From positions 1 through 39,130 of the forward strand of contig JADGJC010000344.1 of NCBI GenBank assembly GCA_027596075.1: DNA of 39,130 bases, written 5' to 3'. The notes beneath the pieces are model-generated. The model ran no database searches, was not told where the DNA came from, and saw only the letters and a list, made by a program, of their open reading frames with translations. This document shows, piece by piece, positions 1-12,870 of the stretch. Both the position numbers and the translations under genes were made by a program. Within the stretch, counting starts at the first letter, position 1; each line of letters opens with the position of its first letter. This DNA comes from Rhizophlyctis rosea. Its lineage: Eukaryota > Chytridiomycota > Chytridiomycetes > Rhizophlyctidales > Rhizophlyctidaceae.

Positions 1-2020
1 AGAAAGGGTATATGGGAGGACTGAGCTGAATTAAGTATTTATTTATGGGTTTGGGTACAATTTGAATAATGGTGTTGTGCGAGATGCGATTGTTCTCAAA
101 AAAACATTCATGAGCCAATGTTCTTCACCTCCAGTGGGCCAAACTTTTTGCATCTTGCCATATCGTTTTTCTCCACATCTTGATTTTGCCAAAAAATCGC
201 TTGGCTGTAAGCCTGTAATGCTCTCGAAACACGTTGGCCCACGTCATCCATCACCACCCTTTTCAAGCATCGCGGAGTTTCGTATCCATCCGTGAAAGTT
301 TCTACATCATACGGATTGCATTTTTTTTTGTCAGGAAAGTGAGATTTCCCTGATCATCGAGTTCACTGTGTCAAAATTTGAGGGGAAGAGCAAAAAGAGT
401 TACTGGGAGTGTGGACTGACCATTCTGTACGATGGGACAAAGCTCCCTTTAGAAGGCAGAAGATTCAACCGTCAAAAAATGAGATCACTTTTTGTGCACA
501 CGTCCCAACACATTCGTGTGAAACAATTTTCGACCCGATATCAATACATTGCGTGTGAAACTATTTTCGACCGAGAAATCACATAGGTCCGACGTCTCTA
601 GAAACGTCTCCCACATCACTGGGTCCAATGGTTGACCACACTACCGTCAGCTTTGTCAATCGCACTCGTTGCGGGTGTTGCCACCAAGCATATACGTATG
701 CTTCTTTGATCTCAACCTCCAACTTCTTACCGCTACAGTTCACTAATGAACTTCGGATATTCTGGAAATGAACGGTGGACAAGGAGCATCGTCTCATCAA
801 TGGACGCTGAGAAGCAAAAGTGATCAAACCGACGGCTCACGAACCTTGTCAGTTCTGAAACCACCATCTCGAACCAGAACGATCAACAAACCTTGCGGCT
901 TCTCGGTTAAATGATTGAATCTCATCCAACAACGGAATCTCATCCAACAACGGAATCTCATCCAACAACGGGATCTCCCAAGAAACCCCAGGCCATGGCT
1001 GAGGAAAAGAGTACCCATGGTACGATGAGTCTGATGAACTTGATGACTTGTGCTCCACACGTCATAAACGGATAACAACCCTATCAGATTGATTGCCCCG
1101 CAATAAAAACCACTTGCGAGCGCCCCATCCAGCCCAAAGTTACATGTGGGTGAGAATGTTGATCGACCATTCCGTAGACGATATTGTTGTATTCTCACCA
1201 CTGCTTATCATTTTGCATCAGACCGAGGAGCACAAACTGGGACGCAGCTGCAAAACTTTGAGGCCTTGTTGGGACTTGTTGGGCCATCTCAATAACTCTT
1301 ACGATCCATGACTTTTTGTAGTAGCATTTTTTGGCTGGCTTGCCTTCTGTCTAATGCGAGCTTTCGCCAACATGTTACAAAGGGACCCCGATTGCAAAAA
1401 AAGGATCACAATCCGGCACATGACAAGTCGCGGAAAGCGCATTGATTGCTCAGCTATTTGTCAGTAATTCCATCGCTCACGGACCTGCTCTCAATATGTG
1501 TCACAGTTCCCTAGTTTTGACGTGGTTGACCGAGGGTGAGATCATTGGTGGCGACCAATGACTTGGAGTGGAGTGCGTGCTTTCAAGTCGTGAAAGTTGA
1601 TCTGAAAAGCCGCCGTTCAAAAGAAATATAAACTGATTCAGGGCAAAATACGGACATCACCTGGGCCACAATCGCCCTTTTGAAGCAGCTTTCTACTTTG
1701 GCGGTGGTCATCAGGAACTGAAATCAAGATATCCAGTGATCTGTCTGGCACAGCGACGATGGGGTACCGCACTCCCTGTTGAGCGTCTACTATCGCTCCT
1801 GGGCGCGCTAGCCCTCCAGATCCGACAACCCTATGCCCAAAAACAGGTGTCTGATCGATAAGTGACCGAAAGCCACTAGCAAAATGGTTCTTTCACGTCA
1901 TGTTTCAACAACCGCACATCGAGCCGCTATAGGGGACGTTGGTGATGGGGGAAAGTTTCAAGCCGTTGAGTGACGATGATTTCATGGATTACCAAGCCTT
2001 TTGAAATAGGTCCGCGATAG
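1..2020. other. No convincing gene (2 kb)
   Basis: No open frame here has the codon pattern of the neighbouring genes (third positions mostly C or G) or a recognisable domain. The only protein-like stretch is a minus-strand frame at 849-1058, which is serine-rich and then carries a hexapeptide repeat made by the 18-bp tandem repeat at 917-970. It could be a stray exon, but no flanking exons were found. A loosely repeated segment (GTGTGAAAC followed by ATTTTCGACC) occurs near 517 and 555. Otherwise I see nothing. Confidence 0.5.
917..970. repeat. 18-bp tandem repeat, three exact copies
   Basis: The unit GAATCTCATCCAACAACG is repeated three times head to tail with no mismatch, followed by a partial diverged copy. 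Because 18 is a multiple of 3, it reads on the minus strand as a repeated hexapeptide (PLLDEI) inside a 69-codon open frame. Exact copies imply recent slippage. Whether it is translated is unknown. Confidence 0.9.
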
Positions 2021-3195
2021 CTAGTGCTTTCCAATCAGCTCTTGTAATCTCCGTGCAGCAAGATCAGAGGTGGCGGAAGAGGACGGCTTGCGCTTTGGCC
2101 TGATGAGGTTGGTTACAGAACAACGAACCGCACTTGAAGACGCTTTTGGAACTGTTGCCGCTGAAAGCGTATATATCGTAAGGATTCGCTCGGACTTGTC
2201 TGGGTTCGACTGTAAAACATATCAGCGCTACACTCATATGTCAGGAATACTGCACATACTATACCCAAGTTGCTAAATCCTCCTCATCCATCGCTTTGCA
2301 AGGCAGCGGACTCCGAATCTGGTCCAAATCTCTGAATCTGATCAACTGATCTTCCCGCGATTCAAGCGGCTCTCCATCTTCGTAAAATATCACAGGTGGC
2401 ATGTTGTCGACAGGTGAAATGCAGCCAGCTCCCGCCGCCAGTGCGAAGAGTTGGTCCACACCGCGACAACATATGGAACTGCATTCCACGTATGCCGCTG
2501 CTCCGCATTTGATGGCGACTTTCACGGCCTGGGATGTTGTGACGGGGGTTTGGCCAGACCTGAGTTTGGTGACTTTTTTAGATTGGGTGTATTGGCAGCG
2601 TGCATTTTTGCTGGAAAGAAGGAGGTTGACGTACCTTTGCAAATATTCCAGTTCCCTCTCATCAGTCCTCAAATCCGCTTTCAACCCCACCAACAAAAAC
2701 GGCTGTTCCGGACAATAATGCCGAAACTCCGGTACCCATCTCTCCTCAACATTGGCAAAAGAACCCGGATTGACAAGTGAGAAGCACGCAAGCCCGATAT
2801 GTGTGTCAGGGTACGAAAGCGGGCGGAGACGGTCATAGTCTTCTTGTCCGGGCGTATCCCATACGTTCAGCTCAAGCGTTCGGTCATCGATGGTTAGGGT
2901 TCTTTCTTTGATGTTAGATGACCATCTCCGGGATACGTAGGAGAAGTTTTCGAAGTGGCGTTTGGCGAAGGATTTGAGGAGGCAAGTCTTTCCGACGCCT
3001 CCGTCGCCGATGGCGACAATTTTGAGTCGGAGTGTATGTTGGGGATCTGAGTATCGCGACTTGCAGAGGACGGATGATACATAATGTCAGTTGAGGAGAA
3101 CGGTCATCATAGTCAGCCGCATGGCTGGTCGAAAAATTCACCTTCCGATACTTCTTCTTCGACCGGAATGGCCAACATTCTAGCAATCTCATCAT
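2021..3195 (-). CDS. Atypical Rho-family small GTPase (spliced)
   Basis: This is a Rho-type GTP-binding switch protein, a family that normally controls actin, polarity and wall growth. Proposed exons are 3195-3142, 3059-2635, 2559-2265 and 2209-2021, with introns of 82, 75 and 55 nt. In order one sees the P-loop GDGGVGKTC, the switch II block WDTPGQEDYDRLRPLSYPDT (Rho-specific), the base-recognition motif VGLKADLR and the G5 motif ECSS. The second intron has a GTACGT donor and restores a standard Rho sequence across the joint, so I trust it. Oddities: the switch I motif YVPTVFENY of Rho proteins is replaced by YVSRRWSSN, so the invariant Thr is lost. DTAGQ is DTPGQ. No CaaX prenylation box is visible. 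The last exon is uncertain: without it the frame stops at 2259. With it there is a basic Lys/Arg-rich tail. Neither version gives a CaaX. Orthology to Rho1, Cdc42 or Rac is not decidable by eye. Confidence 0.82.
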
Positions 3196-3315
3196 ATCAT
3201 ACTGTGAGCTGGAAGTATATTTAGATCTTTGCTTGGAAGGTGGAGATCGGGCAGTTTGGTGGCGAGCCTGGGTATTTTTTATGTAGCATCAGATGAACGG
3301 CCACAACCTTTGTGG

Positions 3316-3570
3316 TCAACCCGGATACCAAACTGGCAGAAACAGCATGCACGCTTGATTCTTTAGCTGATAGATGAGGTCAGAGACGCAAGTTCGCGCC
3401 AAGTCTGGATCAATCACTATATAGTTATACTCCAACCGCATATTTGGGAATGCTTTGATGCTGCATCGCTTGAGTTGTTTGTCTTGACCTATTTCCACGG
3501 GGTCGCACAAGAACCATATTGTCCGTCCTTGTAGTAGCCAGTCTGCAATTGCGGACATTTGCCCTCGCAC
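3316..3570 (-). CDS. Small hypothetical ORF upstream of the Rho gene
   Basis: This is an 84-codon minus-strand frame lying between the Rho gene and the CCDC92-domain gene. Its composition is protein-like (mixed hydrophobic and charged residues, for example a stretch reading LEYNYIVIDPDLARTC), unlike most chance frames nearby. An internal Met is five codons in. It may be a separate short protein or an upstream exon of the Rho gene, whose first ATG is only 120 bp downstream. I recognise no family and no splice pair is compelling. Low certainty. Confidence 0.25.
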   Translation of the reverse strand: MRGQMSAIADWLLQGRTIWFLCDPVEIGQDKQLKRCSIKAFPNMRLEYNYIVIDPDLARTCVSDLIYQLKNQACMLFLPVWYPG

Positions 3571-3719
3571 ACATTTTCAACAACAGAGCATACTGTAACC
3601 CCAAAAATCTCGTCAACCACAAACACCATAACATGTAACACATAACTTCACAACCCATCTTCATTGCCAAAATGAAAGCTCCACCAAACAATGACCCCCT
3701 ATTTCTCCAAAATGGCTGA

Positions 3720-5628
3720 TCATCGCGCCCGCTTCATCTCCCTCCACTGCTTCTCCCGAACCGCCTTGACCCCTCTAACCCTTTTCGTCCAACTCGTTGC
3801 AACTGCCGCAATACCCTTCCCTGCCGTCACAGGCGGCACAGGACTAACGCCCTTATACCCAGCTTCACTCCCAACCTCCACCTCACTGCTAGCATATGAC
3901 GGGCAAGAGGACGATGGCCCATATGCATGGCCTTCCAGATTCATGGAGAATGAGTCTTTTGATTCGATGGGTGGGAGAACGGGAGCTGTCGAGAGGCTGT
4001 GGAGGTGAGGGAGTGTGGTGTCAACGGCGGGAGAGAGGAGAGAGGAGTAGTTCGTGAGGGTTTCTGCGGCGGAGGATGTAGTTGTTTGATTTCCCCATGA
4101 TAGAATGCGGGTGCGCGAGGGTGGGCGGACGGTGGTGGAATCGTGGTCATCGTCAATGGAAGGGACGGTGTAGGTAGAAAAGGATGTTATGGGCTCTGCT
4201 GCAGCAGGGGCGTCATTGTACCGTTCTGCTTGTTCGCTCACATCGTCAGAGGGAGGATAACGGATGTGCTGATGTTGCGCCGGCAACACTTGAGCACTTT
4301 GCGACCCATTGGTAGGCTTCTGACCTCTCACTTTACTCCTCATGGGCACCCTCTTGTAATCTTCCAGAGGTGGTTGTGGATGTGTGCGGATATGACTTGA
4401 CTGAGCATGATGCTGAGGCAAATGAACTGGTACACCCCTCCCCCTCCCCACACCCACAGCACCCACCCCCTTCCCCTCCGCCACCCCGATCGGTGGCAAA
4501 ACACCTCCTACGGCACCACCGACTGCGTTGCCACCTTTCCCCAAACTCCCCCTAACCTTCCCCAACGCCTCCATATTAACGATCTTCTGCACCCCCTTCA
4601 ACGTCAAACCCTCCCCCCCACCAGGCACACCTTCTGCACTCACACCAGTAGACAAAACAGCGTCCCTCAACCCCTTCATATCGACCTCTACCCCACCAAC
4701 TGCAAGCACCTGCCGAATAAGTTCGATCTCGCGGCGTAGCAAATCGATTTCGGTTGATTTGCGTTTGTTGTCGTCGTTGAGGCGGTCGAGGAGCTGCGTG
4801 TATTTGCGCTTTTGGTTGGAAAGGAGGAGGGAGAGGGGAGGTGTTAGGGGTGGGGTATCAGATGGGTCGGAAGATGGGTTGGGTGTTGAGTCAGAGGTTG
4901 ATATGGGATTTTCAGGGATGGGGAGGGGAGAAGGATCATTAGGAGATGCGTGTTGGAGGGGGTTTGGCGGATGGCAGGGTACGGGTACAGGCGGTTTGGT
5001 AGTTGGCTTTGATTTAGACGCTTTATCTGTGGTCGAAGAGTTCGTATGGATTGCGTGCCGATGCAAAAATGGGCAGGCATTAGTGTCTGTATTGACGGAT
5101 GCATAACGGCTTTCATTCTGCTTGTACGTACCTGACTCACTCGCCATGTCCCGCCAAGGCCGACCCTCTTCATCGCACTGTATAGCTAACTTCACGGACA
5201 GATCTGAAGATTGGGGCAAAGTGATTTAGGTTTGCAATATAGGAAGTCACGGCGCATTCCATTGAAAATGCAACAAGAAGTCAAACTCCTCCGCTTAATC
5301 AGCGCAACCTCTCACCTGCACAAACCCCCTGCAACCTCCCAATCTCCGCATGCAGCCCCGCCACCATCCCTGCATGTTCTCCCTGCATCCACTCAATAGT
5401 TTTCTCCAATGACGCAATACGTCCCATCAAGCGAGGTTGTTGTGGTTGCTGCGTTTGTGGAGATTGAGTTGGCGGCGTGGCCGGTTGTGTCATCTCTGGG
5501 CGATTGGTGTTCGGCTTCCTCACGCGGGGAGGGGACGGACGGATTCCCCGTAAGTCCCCAAAGGTCGAGAAGGGCGGTGCGGGAACGGTCATATTCATCG
5601 GGGTGTTGGATGCGACGATTGCCGTCAT
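3720..5628 (-). CDS. CCDC92/CCDC74-domain coiled-coil protein
   Basis: Exon 1 is 5628-5316, then a 112-nt intron (5315-5204, phase 1, donor GTGAGA), then 5203-3720. Near residues 70-115 lies a segment reading LEKTIEWMQGEHAGMVAGLH and then AEIGRLQ-x-xCADLSVKL. This matches the CCDC92 domain of animal CCDC92/CCDC74 (LE...LQxEHA..LKGLHxEIRRLQ..CxDL). The match runs straight across the splice junction, which supports the intron. A second, in-frame 105-nt segment (5131-5027) has good GTACGT/CAG ends and may be an alternatively retained intron. The rest is Pro/Ser/Thr-rich disordered sequence, a second coiled coil (LLRREIELIRQVLA), Gly/Val-rich linkers and a basic C-terminal helix (VKAVREKQWREMKRAR). 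Animal CCDC92 is reported at centrioles and cilia, so a basal-body role in a flagellated fungus is a reasonable inference. It is divergent enough that only the domain, not orthology, is claimed. Confidence 0.75.
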
Positions 5629-8614
5629 GGCTGGTTATGTGATATGGGTATTTGATATATGACCTGGATTTCTCTGTCTGGTACTGCACGTACAATATAC
5701 TCGGTGAGCAGCTGCAACAATCGCCCTCAAAATCATCTTGTTTAGTCTCATCTTCATCCTACCTTGGAAATCTGACTCTCTTCTTTCCTTTGAACCTTAC
5801 ATACCACGACCGTCTCAAACCATCCAGTATATGACAGAATTGATAACCGTAGCTTGCAATTTGAAACTCTATTGAATGATTGAAGCGAAAACTATATTTG
5901 GCGAGGAAGCAGAAGTTGGGAGGCAGGTCAATAGATCGCCCGATCCTGCGGCTTGTAAGGGTCCTTTGTTTGTGAGTCAAAGTGAATTCGTGATTCATGG
6001 CAATGATTGTTTATAATTCCCGGGACTTATGAGTTTCCCAATCAAGTCAATCATCATGGAGAGATGTTTCGTTATGATGCGAGGCGCTGGAGAGACTTTT
6101 GAACATAGCAGCACTGGCAAAGAGATTGAAGTTACCTTTTGCTGGGGCAGCTCACTCTACCTGCCGATGCGTTCATACAGGACGAGGGTTCTATTCTTCA
6201 TGAATAAGTATGATTAGTATTGTTGTGGTAACGGTAATAGATATGCCTGCCAAAATGTGCAGCACAGAGAACCCAGATTACAAAGCAAATGACATAGGCA
6301 TCACGCTTACAGAGGTGACGACGGACCAACCGAACATCCGGACGTCAAATGGGGGTGTGACTGCAACTGGAGTTTCCTTTTTACGGGAAGTTTGCAAATT
6401 TGGGAGAGTGCTCGAATGGGATTTATCAACGCGATTCTGTGACAGGAGGAACGCGTTGAATTTGATTACGTAGTAGAACTATCTATCACGACGGTCATTT
6501 TGTCACAAAAACGAAGAACGAGCTTCCGTTCAAGACAGCCGTCTGTGAAGCTTATTAAGCAATTCACATCAATGACGTGCCGACATTCAAATTGGTGGAC
6601 ATCATTTGCACGACATCAGCACGCTCAAACGAAGCAGGTGCTAATCGCATTTCAAAATATGCTCTCAGATAATCTGCATGAAGGGACCAAACTCAGTCAG
6701 TGTTGTCCCGGAGTCATTATGAAGACATCCTGAAATGGGACCAATACCTTCGTATGCGGTGGTCAGTTTGCAACGTTGGACGTGAACAGTAAGCAGGAAG
6801 GGCGTATTGTCTTCCAGTTTATTTGACGCATGACGAGTGTCTTTTTGCACCATTTCGTCAGAAGCGTGTGATGACAGAACCACAGACATGGGCGAATTTC
6901 GCACACGAAGAGCGCAATAAGGAGCTAGTCTGCGGTGCGGTGGGCGGTGTTGCCGTGAGCATCAAGACCTTTAACGTCAAATCTCGGTAGGTGCAGACTT
7001 GAGTTTGGTTAAAGAAAAGGGTCCCCGGCAGCGAAAAAATAACTCTGGATACATGTGACCATAACAACTGTCGCCGGTCTCATTGATAGAATCATGCAAG
7101 TCACCATCTTTCTGTGTCTTGACACGATAGATAAGCTTCATGCTCACATTACATTTTGACTCATTTTCTCCGGCTGATGATTACCAAAAAGAAATCCGTG
7201 AAGTACAGTAACGATAACGCCGCAAGTTCTTCCCATTCGCAGCTGTCAGGGGGTCGCCTCGTGTGCCAAGCTGGCTAGTATATCAGTATAGTCCGCATGA
7301 CAGTCTGAATCATTCCCGAACACTCTCCAGGCGGGTAACGTAGACGTCAGATGGCTCAGCAGACGCTGCCATGGGATCTGCACTGCCCCTTGATGTTTAG
7401 CTTGAATCGGCCCGACATCCGCAAATGCCAGAACCTGTATTGAAGCATACACAGAAAAAACCAGATGTTGAAGCGTTCGATAGCTCATCAAATTCCTACG
7501 GGTGCTGCTGATGAGCAAGAAATGACAGGCAAAAATCTTTGACCTCAGGATCCACGGCATCCACCTGCTAAGTCTGCCAGTTGGTGCACTGCATAGCTAC
7601 TGAATTGAATATCAGCCCATCCGAGATGGAGATCGAGCCAGACTGGTCCGTGCCAACTACAATAACAAACATACAAGCCAGTGCAATAAACGCTTGAGTA
7701 TATTGATCATATATACATAGGTAGATGGCAACCTTTGACTGCTTAGATTTCAAACACTACCCTTCCTCGACCGGATGATGCTTTCCTCCCTGACTTGACA
7801 GTTTTGCATAGAGAGCACGTTCAGAACGCCGACAGTGAGTGGGTTCGCCCTTTAGTACTTCAAGATGATGTAGAAAGCTGGAAGTGGGGTGGTGGTGAGA
7901 AAAAGTGTCGGTGTAAATGGAAGGCCAGAGTGCGCGAGGCTTTCACACAGTTCTGTCTACTCACCGTGAATGACCTGAGAGCATGCAAGAAACGTTCAAC
8001 CAAAGTCAGTGAGATTTCTGACGGACTGCTGAATAACAGAGAAGTACTGTTTCCTTACCCCAGGAACAAAACCCAAACACGTCAAAAGGATGTTCCAGAG
8101 CAGGTCAGCGTGGCAGCCGCGTTCCATGAAGACGCCGAGAGGCGCTAATGAACCGTTGTTCCGATTAGCATAGTTGTTGCCACGATTGCATTATGCCATG
8201 CAGAAAGTTCACTGCGACGTTTAATTGACACATACGGAAGATGATGGCGCCGATGAACTTGCAGCAGTCGAAAGCGGTCAAAGCCATGGTGTGTAGTTTT
8301 CCGTTTAGGTTAGATTTGTTGTGAGCGAAGTCCTTTGAGGGGACAAGTTGCTGCTGTGTATGGGTATGATTTGTTTGATCGTTATGAGGTACGGTAGATG
8401 CAAGTTAAGATTCCGAAGGAAGGAAATGCTTTTGCAGACTTTCCAGGTTTTAGTCTGACCTCGGGAAGATGCTTTTGTGGCGGAAGCTTGCTGCTTGGCA
8501 GGGGTACGTTCAGCTAACAGGGGATAAGCCGGGCACATTCTGAAAGCTGGGCGCATTCACTGCTGAAATTTAGTAACTTACCGACGGACATCGAGGCCGA
8601 CGCACGGATATAAG

Positions 8615-9063
8615 TCAATCAGAACTCCACCGGCATAAATAAGCCATTGAATGCCGTTGGCGAGCATCTGATGTCCTAGTGCAGAAACTGTCATCCTTTT
8701 TGATGGTCAAATCATCGTCATCTGAACCATACAGTATAAACCACATCCATGCATCAAAGGTAAAAGGAGTTTTGGAAACAAGCGGACGAGGGGTCATCTC
8801 CACCTTTGACTGGTCAAATGTGTTTGGTCTAGATGTGGGAATGGTGTCTAATGGTGCTGGTGATATCGAATGTATCGCGTCCCAGAATTGTTCACAAATA
8901 CATAGCAAAAAGAATTGTGGTGTCCCGGCACTGAGGGGAATGGAAGAGCATCCTGGCCCCACACGTTCCAGCCTCGAACTCGATTATTCTCCAGTCCAAA
9001 TTTCATAAACATGATGCCCAACCAGCTGCGGGCCACTCGATCATCGCACTTGGCGAGAAGCAT
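8615..9063 (-). pseudogene. Possible decayed protein-coding fragment
   Basis: Two overlapping minus-strand frames carry protein-like sequence that would read on from one another after a frame change near 8860-8900. The upstream frame (9063-8848) is rich in Trp, Gly and Asn (for example VRGWNVWGQDALPFPSVPGH). The downstream frame (about 8880-8615) contains FTFDAWMWFILYGSDDDDL. No good intron explains the switch. A degraded gene is a plausible reading, but I recognise no family and chance cannot be excluded. Confidence 0.2.
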
Positions 9064-12000
9064 CTTATTGTTATGCGCGACCGGCCAAGGTATTCGAAGT
9101 CAAATTACAGGTGGTTTTCCCGCCGCTAGCGGGCGATAGCTATGCTGCAAGTTGCATGCCGTATCTGCTACTGAGAAACTTACTTCTGGTGTTCAAGCCA
9201 ATCATCACAACTTCCAAACTGACGCAATATTTAGTCAGCATACAACCTATTGGAGTCATTGCCCAACAGCAAAAAAAGGAATTTTGGTAGAATGCGGGAA
9301 CTCTTTCCATGTCAGCATGCGTCCGACACCCAAAAAAAGCGGTCAATCGCTCCGCTCAGGCCGTTACTCACACAGCTACTAGTAGTTGATGTGCGACCAT
9401 TCTCTGGAATGGACAGGCAAAGGAATAGCAACCTCAGATGATGAGAACGCGCCCGTCTCGTGGCAAATGTGACAATTCGCGTTCGAAGTGATCATCGCTA
9501 ATTGCGCAAAACCCTTGCTGAAATGATGGTCGAGTTCAAAGACCGATTTGAATGCGTTAGCTATCATCTTGATAGAGCTGCACGATCTATGCATGACACT
9601 TTCAATGGGATTGATTTAATCCCAGTCAAGGAATTGAAGTTGACGACTGGAAAAATTGTTTAGTTAACGGACACGCGCTGCAGCCAAGTAATCAGCATAC
9701 TGTGTTGATGAGACCTCGAGTGTAGTGAGTCTGTTTGATTCCTTTTTGTCAGCCAATTGGCAAAAGAGGAGCCGCCATTTTGGAATGTGCACTCATGTGC
9801 GACCGATCATTGAAACTTTCTAGGTACGCAAAAACGCTATATGCAAGATCCGCACTATGAACTCATTTTGTGTTGCTATCTTGAACGTCAGCAACCCAGC
9901 TGTCAACAATGAAACCGACTTCCAACAAGTTGCCAATAAATACACCCATAGGGGCATCAGCCAATATTTCGGATGTCCCTTCATATGGGCTCAACCTTTG
10001 ATCACTGGAGTCATCGGAAGAGTTGTTAAGGTCAGTGATCGCATCCACCGAACTTTTGCGAAGAGCATCATGCTGAATGACCTATGTCGCGTCGATTGGG
10101 CTTCCAGTGCAAGAAGAACGATCTGTAGCGGCTGTGGATGCATGTCTGCCTTCAAGAAGAGGTGCCAACATTGCATGCGTTTCTATACGTCCTGATTCAC
10201 ATTCATGATGTACACCAAAAAACGAGGGTGAATGCTCCAGCATGCGGAACCGCCGGGATATCCCAACGGATGGTACAGAGAGGAAATGATCTGTTGTGAT
10301 ATGAACAATACCAAATGGTCTTCATGCGCCTGCTGGCGAGCGCCGAAACCACTCAGGTTTCCGTCGCCACCTTCTCTTTTTTCCCGACGATTTTATGTAC
10401 ACCTTGTCGATGGTGCTTTTTGTGAGGAAGAATTATGATTTTACCGAGTGGGATCAAGTTGGTGGGTAAGACTCGAGCGAACCCCTATCGCATGTATCCA
10501 TTGGTACATTCTTTTTGCCGGTCACTCAAGTAAAAGAGTAACACCCAACAATTCGGTAATGGCTATTCACGTTGGACAGGCAGTCAACGCCAAACGTCAT
10601 TGCCAACGCCAATCAACATACTTCCGTCCCTAAGTTGCATGCGACCCTCGGTGACTGTTATCAGTCAGCTGGCGAAGAAGAACCAGATGTAACACGATGG
10701 ACAAAACATTCATCCATGCAGGCACCAGCCGAAATATGGATGCATTTTGTTATGCCCGGAGCGTCCAACAGTCGTCGGGGGTAAGTGGCCAGAATGAGTG
10801 AACGAATCCAATCCAACCGTATGAAAAAGTGTCATTTTTCAAGACTGCGGTGGGTCTCTAACATGATTGTAGACATCCTGCTACTGGAAGTGTGAACAAA
10901 CAAGCCGGCGTCTCCTCAAACACAAGCTTTCTGCCTTCAACGAAAGCTAAAAGCAATGCTCACTTGCATGCGCAAGTCAATATTCAGTGAGAGCGGCGGA
11001 AATATAGGATCACATTGCGTATGTGTATAGCGGCCATTCCCTTGCAGGCCCACCGTTCGCAATGGTAAGCTCGTTCGTTCTAACTTGCACCATGCCAAGT
11101 ATGTTGACGTGTGTCTTTGGTGAATATGGACCGTCCGGCGGTACATCCCATTTTTTTTGTCAAGGCGCGGATTTCTAAGCGGGGATACCGACAACAACTT
11201 GCTGCCGCTTTCTCCTCTATTGTGTGGAATGGCATGGTTACCTTCTCTTTTATCGCCTTGGAGTAACTTTTCTGATTCGAGACACTTCTTCGGATGCACA
11301 ACTGATGCTGCTAGCAAAAACAAATGTACTTGAAAGGCGAGGTATCAGCGCCGGGGATCAGATGGTCCAACAAGCAGCCTTAGTCAACGTGCTGGACCAC
11401 ATGTCGGACGAATGCCATGTGTTGCTCACAACACAAGTCCTGAGTAATGACGATATGCGAAGCTGTGCGAGTCAAAACGAGGTTTATCCCATCCAGCTCC
11501 CTGGCGCTATCTTTGCTCCTCGTAGATGCTGTAGTTTCGACTGAAGCAAAAAAAGCGTACGGCGCGGATTATTCTGATTGAACCCGCCCGTTTCGTCCGG
11601 GCTCACATGCTTTGAGCATTAGTCACTTTTCCTCAACCGAGTCGGAGGAATGCGATCACCATCATACTTAGTCTGGCATCGCACTTAGAGAGGCTGATAA
11701 CCCAAGACTTCTTGTGCTGAAAAGTGGTCGAAGTATGTATGTGCAGAGATGAGCGAGTTGCGAGCATAGTCTTGATGGCATGCGCCAATTTGCAATTTCG
11801 ATTGTAGCCTCTTTTTTGCAGTCTGGAAGGTTTTCTATATAAATTAGCATCTTACCCCTGGCCAAAGAAGTCTTGAACCAGAACGGATCCCAGCCGTTCT
11901 CATAAGGTCAGATGGCGCCCGATGGTCACTTTGGTCAATGCGGGAATGCTGTCCTTTCAAAGAGTTGTCTAAAAATGTTTAGCATGATGGGAAAAGAAAA

Positions 12001-12482
12001 GCAATCTGCAAAGAATTCTGATCCAGGAGAGCCCGGCGAAACAGCTACTCTCAATTCCAGCTTCCAGCGAGACCCCAATCAAAAAACCATATCGTGTGCG
12101 GGTGCATTGCACATACAGGTGCTCAGGCAATGTTTGCTATTGCACCTGTGCAATCGATAGAACTATGGTGACGAGATGCGTGCACGACCAGAATGTGACA
12201 TGAGGTAGACCGATTTTTGGTGTTGAAACACTGAGCACGTGTTTCTTTTTGTGACTTCATCCAGTGGCAAGGGCGCCCGATATTTTGTGAGATCATCAAG
12301 TTGGCAGGGGCGCCCGATGGTTTGAAAAGTGGAGATCCAAAATATTGAATTGAGTCAAGCTTAGGCCTGGGGGTCACGAACAGCGGCGGGGGAACATTTC
12401 AAACGGTGTGAACTTCAATCAATGAAGGCCTCGGCCACAAACCCAAAAGAAAAGAACATGTTACGAGATGACATCCAGAAGA

Positions 12483-12870
12483 TCAAAAGATTAGATTGAT
12501 AGTGCTCGTTAACAACGATGCAACTGCGATGGCGGAGACAAAATAAATTGTGGTATGGAAAACATGCAAGTGACATGCCGAGATGGGAAACCTACGGATG
12601 CCATTGCGTGAGATGCACGTAATGCTGAGAACCGCGTACAGATAGATGTAGCGGAGGAAGAAATCCGGCGAACTTGGATGATTGACGGTAGGATGGCATA
12701 ACACAAAACATAGCGGTCTGGGACCAGAGCCAATTAGGGTGGGCGGAATAGGTGGTTAGAACTGTGACAAGCGTCAACAACAACAAACGCAGATAGAACA
12801 GCGCTCCAACACCAATGACTTTACCTATAGTGCACCGTGCGACGTCGCACATGGATAGAGGATTGGACAA
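12483..12870 (-). pseudogene. Hydrophobic (multi-TM-like) fragment, frame-broken
   Basis: Reading on the minus strand, one frame gives a hydrophobic stretch (GALFYLRLLLLTLVTVLTTY). A second frame further on gives two more candidate membrane segments (YIYLYAVLSITCI and TTIYFVSAIAVASLL). They lie in different frames with no convincing intron between them, as expected for a decaying polytopic membrane protein. No family was recognised and the start is not identifiable. Confidence 0.2.

Noticed and set aside
4407..5106. Plus-strand open frames over the CCDC92-domain gene
   Set aside because: They are low-complexity complements of a G/C-blocked coding region. The minus frame carries the domain and the splice-consistent joint.
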